From the NCBI GenBank assembly GCA_046734415.1, contig JBKPRD010000204.1, positions 1 through 7,648 on the forward strand: a stretch of DNA of 7,648 nt, in the 5' to 3' direction. The notes beneath the pieces are model-generated. The model did not search any database. It was not told the origin of the DNA and saw nothing but the letters and a program-made list of their open reading frames with translations. Positions 6,319 through 7,648 of this stretch are shown here, piece after piece. This DNA is from DATBLE01 sp046734415 (GTDB taxonomy: Bacteria > Actinomycetota > Thermoleophilia > Gaiellales > Gaiellaceae). The translations under genes were made by a program, and so were the position numbers. Position 1 is the stretch's first letter; each line of letters begins with the position of its first letter.

Positions 6319-7446
6319 GTGGTCGCGCACGAGCTCCGCAGCCACCTCGAGGTCCTCTACGGGGCGGTCCTCGCCGCCGCGATCGTGGTCGCGCTGACGC
6401 CGGCGGTTGCCGGGATGGCGCGGCGATTCGGGGCCGTCGACGAGCCGGACGAGCGGCGCGTCCACCGGATCCCGGTCCCGCGGCTCGGCGGGATCGCGAT
6501 GTTCTTCGGAATCATCGTCCCCTCACTGGCCTTCCTCGACCTGAACCGTTCGGTGCGCGGCGTGCTCGTCGGCTGCGCGGTGGCGACCGCGCTCGGGGCG
6601 ATCGACGACTTCCGCGGGCTGCACTGGTGGGAGAAGCTCGGCGGGCAGGTGCTGGCGGCCTCGATCCCGCCGATCTTCGGCGTCTGGATCGACCACTTCA
6701 CGTTCCCGTTCCTCGGCGTGGTCGACCTGCCGGCCTGGCTCGGCGGGGCGCTGACCGTGGTCTGGATCGTCGCGGTGATGAACATGGTCAACTTCCTCGA
6801 CGGCCTCGACGGCCTCGCCGCGGGCGTCTGCGGCATCGCGGGCGCGACGTTCTCCGTGATCGCGCTCTCGCTCGGGAAGCCGAACGCCGCAGTCTTCTCG
6901 GCGATCGTCTTCGGTGCGACGCTGGGGTTCCTGCGCCACAACTTCTTCCCGGCGCGCGTCTTCATGGGCGATTCGGGCGCGATGCTACTCGGCTTCTCGC
7001 TCGCGTCCGTCTCGGTCGAGGGCCTCCTCAAGACGGCGGCCACCGTCGCCCTGTTCTTCCCGCTCCTCGTTCTCGCCGTGCCGATCCTCGACACCGGCTT
7101 CGTCGTCGCCCGCAGGCTCAAGTACCGCCGTCCGATCACGGCCCCGGACAAGACGCACCTCCACCACCGGTTCGTCAACATCGGCTTCTCGCAGCCGCGG
7201 GCGGTGGTCTACATCTACTTCTGGGTGGGGACGCTCGCCGCGGCCGCGCTCGGGACGCGCTTCATCCCGTTCCGCGAGAGCGGACACTGGCACACGGGCT
7301 CGACGATCGCCGCCGCAGCGCTCGGCGTGCTCGCGATCGCGGCATCCGTCTACATGGTGTACCTGCTCGAGATCGTCAAGCTGGCGAATCCACGCATCCG
7401 GCGCCGCCGCCGCGAGGCGGAGGAGCAGGCTCGCCGCACCGCGTAA
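6319..7446 (+). CDS. wecA: Undecaprenyl-phosphate sugar-1-phosphate transferase (WecA/TagO/MraY superfamily)
   Basis: This 375-residue polytopic membrane protein should transfer a sugar-1-phosphate, probably GlcNAc-1-P from UDP-GlcNAc, to undecaprenyl phosphate. That starts a cell-envelope glycan on the cytoplasmic face. Seen: a first membrane segment (about 14-34), DEPDERRVHRIPVPRLGGIAM (41-61), the Mg-binding pair Asp96-Asp97 (GAIDDFRG), NFLDGLDGLAAG (158-169), FMGDSGAMLLGF (215-226), and the sugar-recognition loop KTHLHHR (278-284). About ten or eleven hydrophobic helices fit the family. The tail (354-375) is Arg-rich and probably cytoplasmic. HLHHR favours WecA/TagO over MraY. The exact product (arabinogalactan-type linker, teichoic acid or other) cannot be told. 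GTG 6319 is chosen because it keeps the first helix and follows upp by six bases; no good Shine-Dalgarno site is visible. A wecA-type gene just before atp genes is a known actinobacterial order. Confidence 0.93.
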   Translation: MVAHELRSHLEVLYGAVLAAAIVVALTPAVAGMARRFGAVDEPDERRVHRIPVPRLGGIAMFFGIIVPSLAFLDLNRSVRGVLVGCAVATALGAIDDFRGLHWWEKLGGQVLAASIPPIFGVWIDHFTFPFLGVVDLPAWLGGALTVVWIVAVMNMVNFLDGLDGLAAGVCGIAGATFSVIALSLGKPNAAVFSAIVFGATLGFLRHNFFPARVFMGDSGAMLLGFSLASVSVEGLLKTAATVALFFPLLVLAVPILDTGFVVARRLKYRRPITAPDKTHLHHRFVNIGFSQPRAVVYIYFWVGTLAAAALGTRFIPFRESGHWHTGSTIAAAALGVLAIAASVYMVYLLEIVKLANPRIRRRRREAEEQARRTA

Positions 7447-7448
7447 AA

Positions 7449-7470
7449 GGGACGGGCTTCAGCCTGTCCC
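7449..7470 (+). terminator. Hairpin terminator after the wecA-type gene
   Basis: GGGACGGGC (7449-7457) pairs with GCCTGTCCC (7462-7470), giving a nine-pair stem with one G-U and a TTCA loop. It begins two bases after the TAA. AAAA precedes the stem and no U-tract follows, as with the hairpin at 1442-1476. It likely ends or attenuates the prfA-to-wecA operon before the next transcription unit. Confidence 0.65.
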
Positions 7471-7536
7471 GACTCACCGCACAAGCGGGAGCAGAAATCC
7501 AGTCTGCAAGCGAGGTTCCCGTGTCACAAAGTCGCT

Positions 7537-7545
7537 TGATATGCT
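7537..7545 (+). promoter_or_regulatory. Possible extended -10 promoter for the gene at the right edge
   Basis: TG-A-TATGCT matches an extended -10 (TGN-TANNNT), with transcription expected to start near 7552. The -35 region at about 7516-7522 (TTCCCGT) is weak, which an extended -10 can tolerate. If real, the mRNA would begin inside the longest reading frame and favour the ATG at 7556. Position after a terminator and before an apparent new gene supports it; no experimental evidence is available. Confidence 0.3.
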
Positions 7546-7648
7546 CGCTGCGCAGATGGAGCCTGCGCGCCAGACGTTCGATCCCGCCGGCGCGGGCGCA
7601 CTGCTGATCACCGGGACCGCGGCAGGCACCGGAGCGGGCGCGCTGATC
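7541..7648 (+). CDS. Start of a small Gly/Ala-rich hydrophobic protein, possibly AtpZ/AtpI-like (partial)
   Basis: An open frame runs from ATG 7541 to the window edge (36 codons, no stop). After a short polar N-terminus (MLAAQMEPARQTFDP) comes AGAGALLITGTAAGTGAG, which looks like the start of a glycine-rich membrane helix. Such a segment is typical of small AtpZ/AtpI proteins encoded first in ATP synthase operons, and position right after a wecA-type gene is where actinobacteria carry that gene. The call rests mostly on context. The alternative start ATG 7556 (Met6) would fit the possible promoter at 7537-7545 better. Neither start has a Shine-Dalgarno site. It could be another small membrane protein. 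Confidence 0.5.
   Translation, partial: MLAAQMEPARQTFDPAGAGALLITGTAAGTGAGALI

Noticed and set aside
1..7648. Search for CRISPR repeats, tRNA or rRNA genes, insertion-sequence ends, integrase, toxin-antitoxin or defence genes.
   Set aside because: None seen by eye. The window is filled with conserved housekeeping genes, so I do not claim a new biological system here.

Overview
The window is very GC-rich. All credible genes lie on the + strand and are packed with start/stop overlaps or gaps of a few bases. I read it as chromosome of a high-GC actinobacterium. Thermoleophilia-like (Gaiellales/Solirubrobacterales) is my best guess, from the style of the solute-binding protein and the gene order; this is inference, since no rRNA or other marker is present.

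Region 1 (about 1-1476) holds a Tat-exported, family-1-type ABC solute-binding protein with a strong Shine-Dalgarno site. It has no permease or ATPase gene downstream and ends at a perfect 15-bp hairpin. Region 2 (1477-1491) is a 15-nt palindrome touching the prfA start codon, with a possible promoter for a leaderless mRNA.

Region 3 (1492-7446) is one compact run of seven genes: prfA (release factor 1), prmC (methylates the release-factor GGQ glutamine), a TsaC/YrdC-type threonylcarbamoyl-AMP synthase (tRNA t6A), a GNAT acetyltransferase, glyA (serine hydroxymethyltransferase), upp (uracil phosphoribosyltransferase) and a WecA/TagO-type undecaprenyl-phosphate sugar-1-phosphate transferase. 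prfA/prmC and tsaC/GNAT overlap by GTGA, glyA/upp by TTGA, and prmC/tsaC by 25 bases. This suggests strong translational coupling.

Region 4 (7447-7648) contains a hairpin terminator, a short intergenic region with a possible extended -10 promoter, and the start of a small Gly/Ala-rich hydrophobic protein. It is probably the AtpZ/AtpI-like first gene of an F1Fo ATP synthase cluster that continues past the window.

The prfA-prmC-tsaC core, followed by glyA and/or wecA and then atp genes, is known from actinobacteria; glyA-upp-atp is known from Firmicutes. The genes therefore serve translation termination and fidelity, one-carbon and pyrimidine salvage metabolism, and envelope glycan initiation. 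I see no CRISPR array, tRNA, rRNA, insertion sequence, phage or defence gene. The window is mainly a conserved housekeeping operon. The most interesting signals are the dense inverted-repeat architecture and possible leaderless start at prfA, and a low-GC codon island inside prfA just before GGQ.
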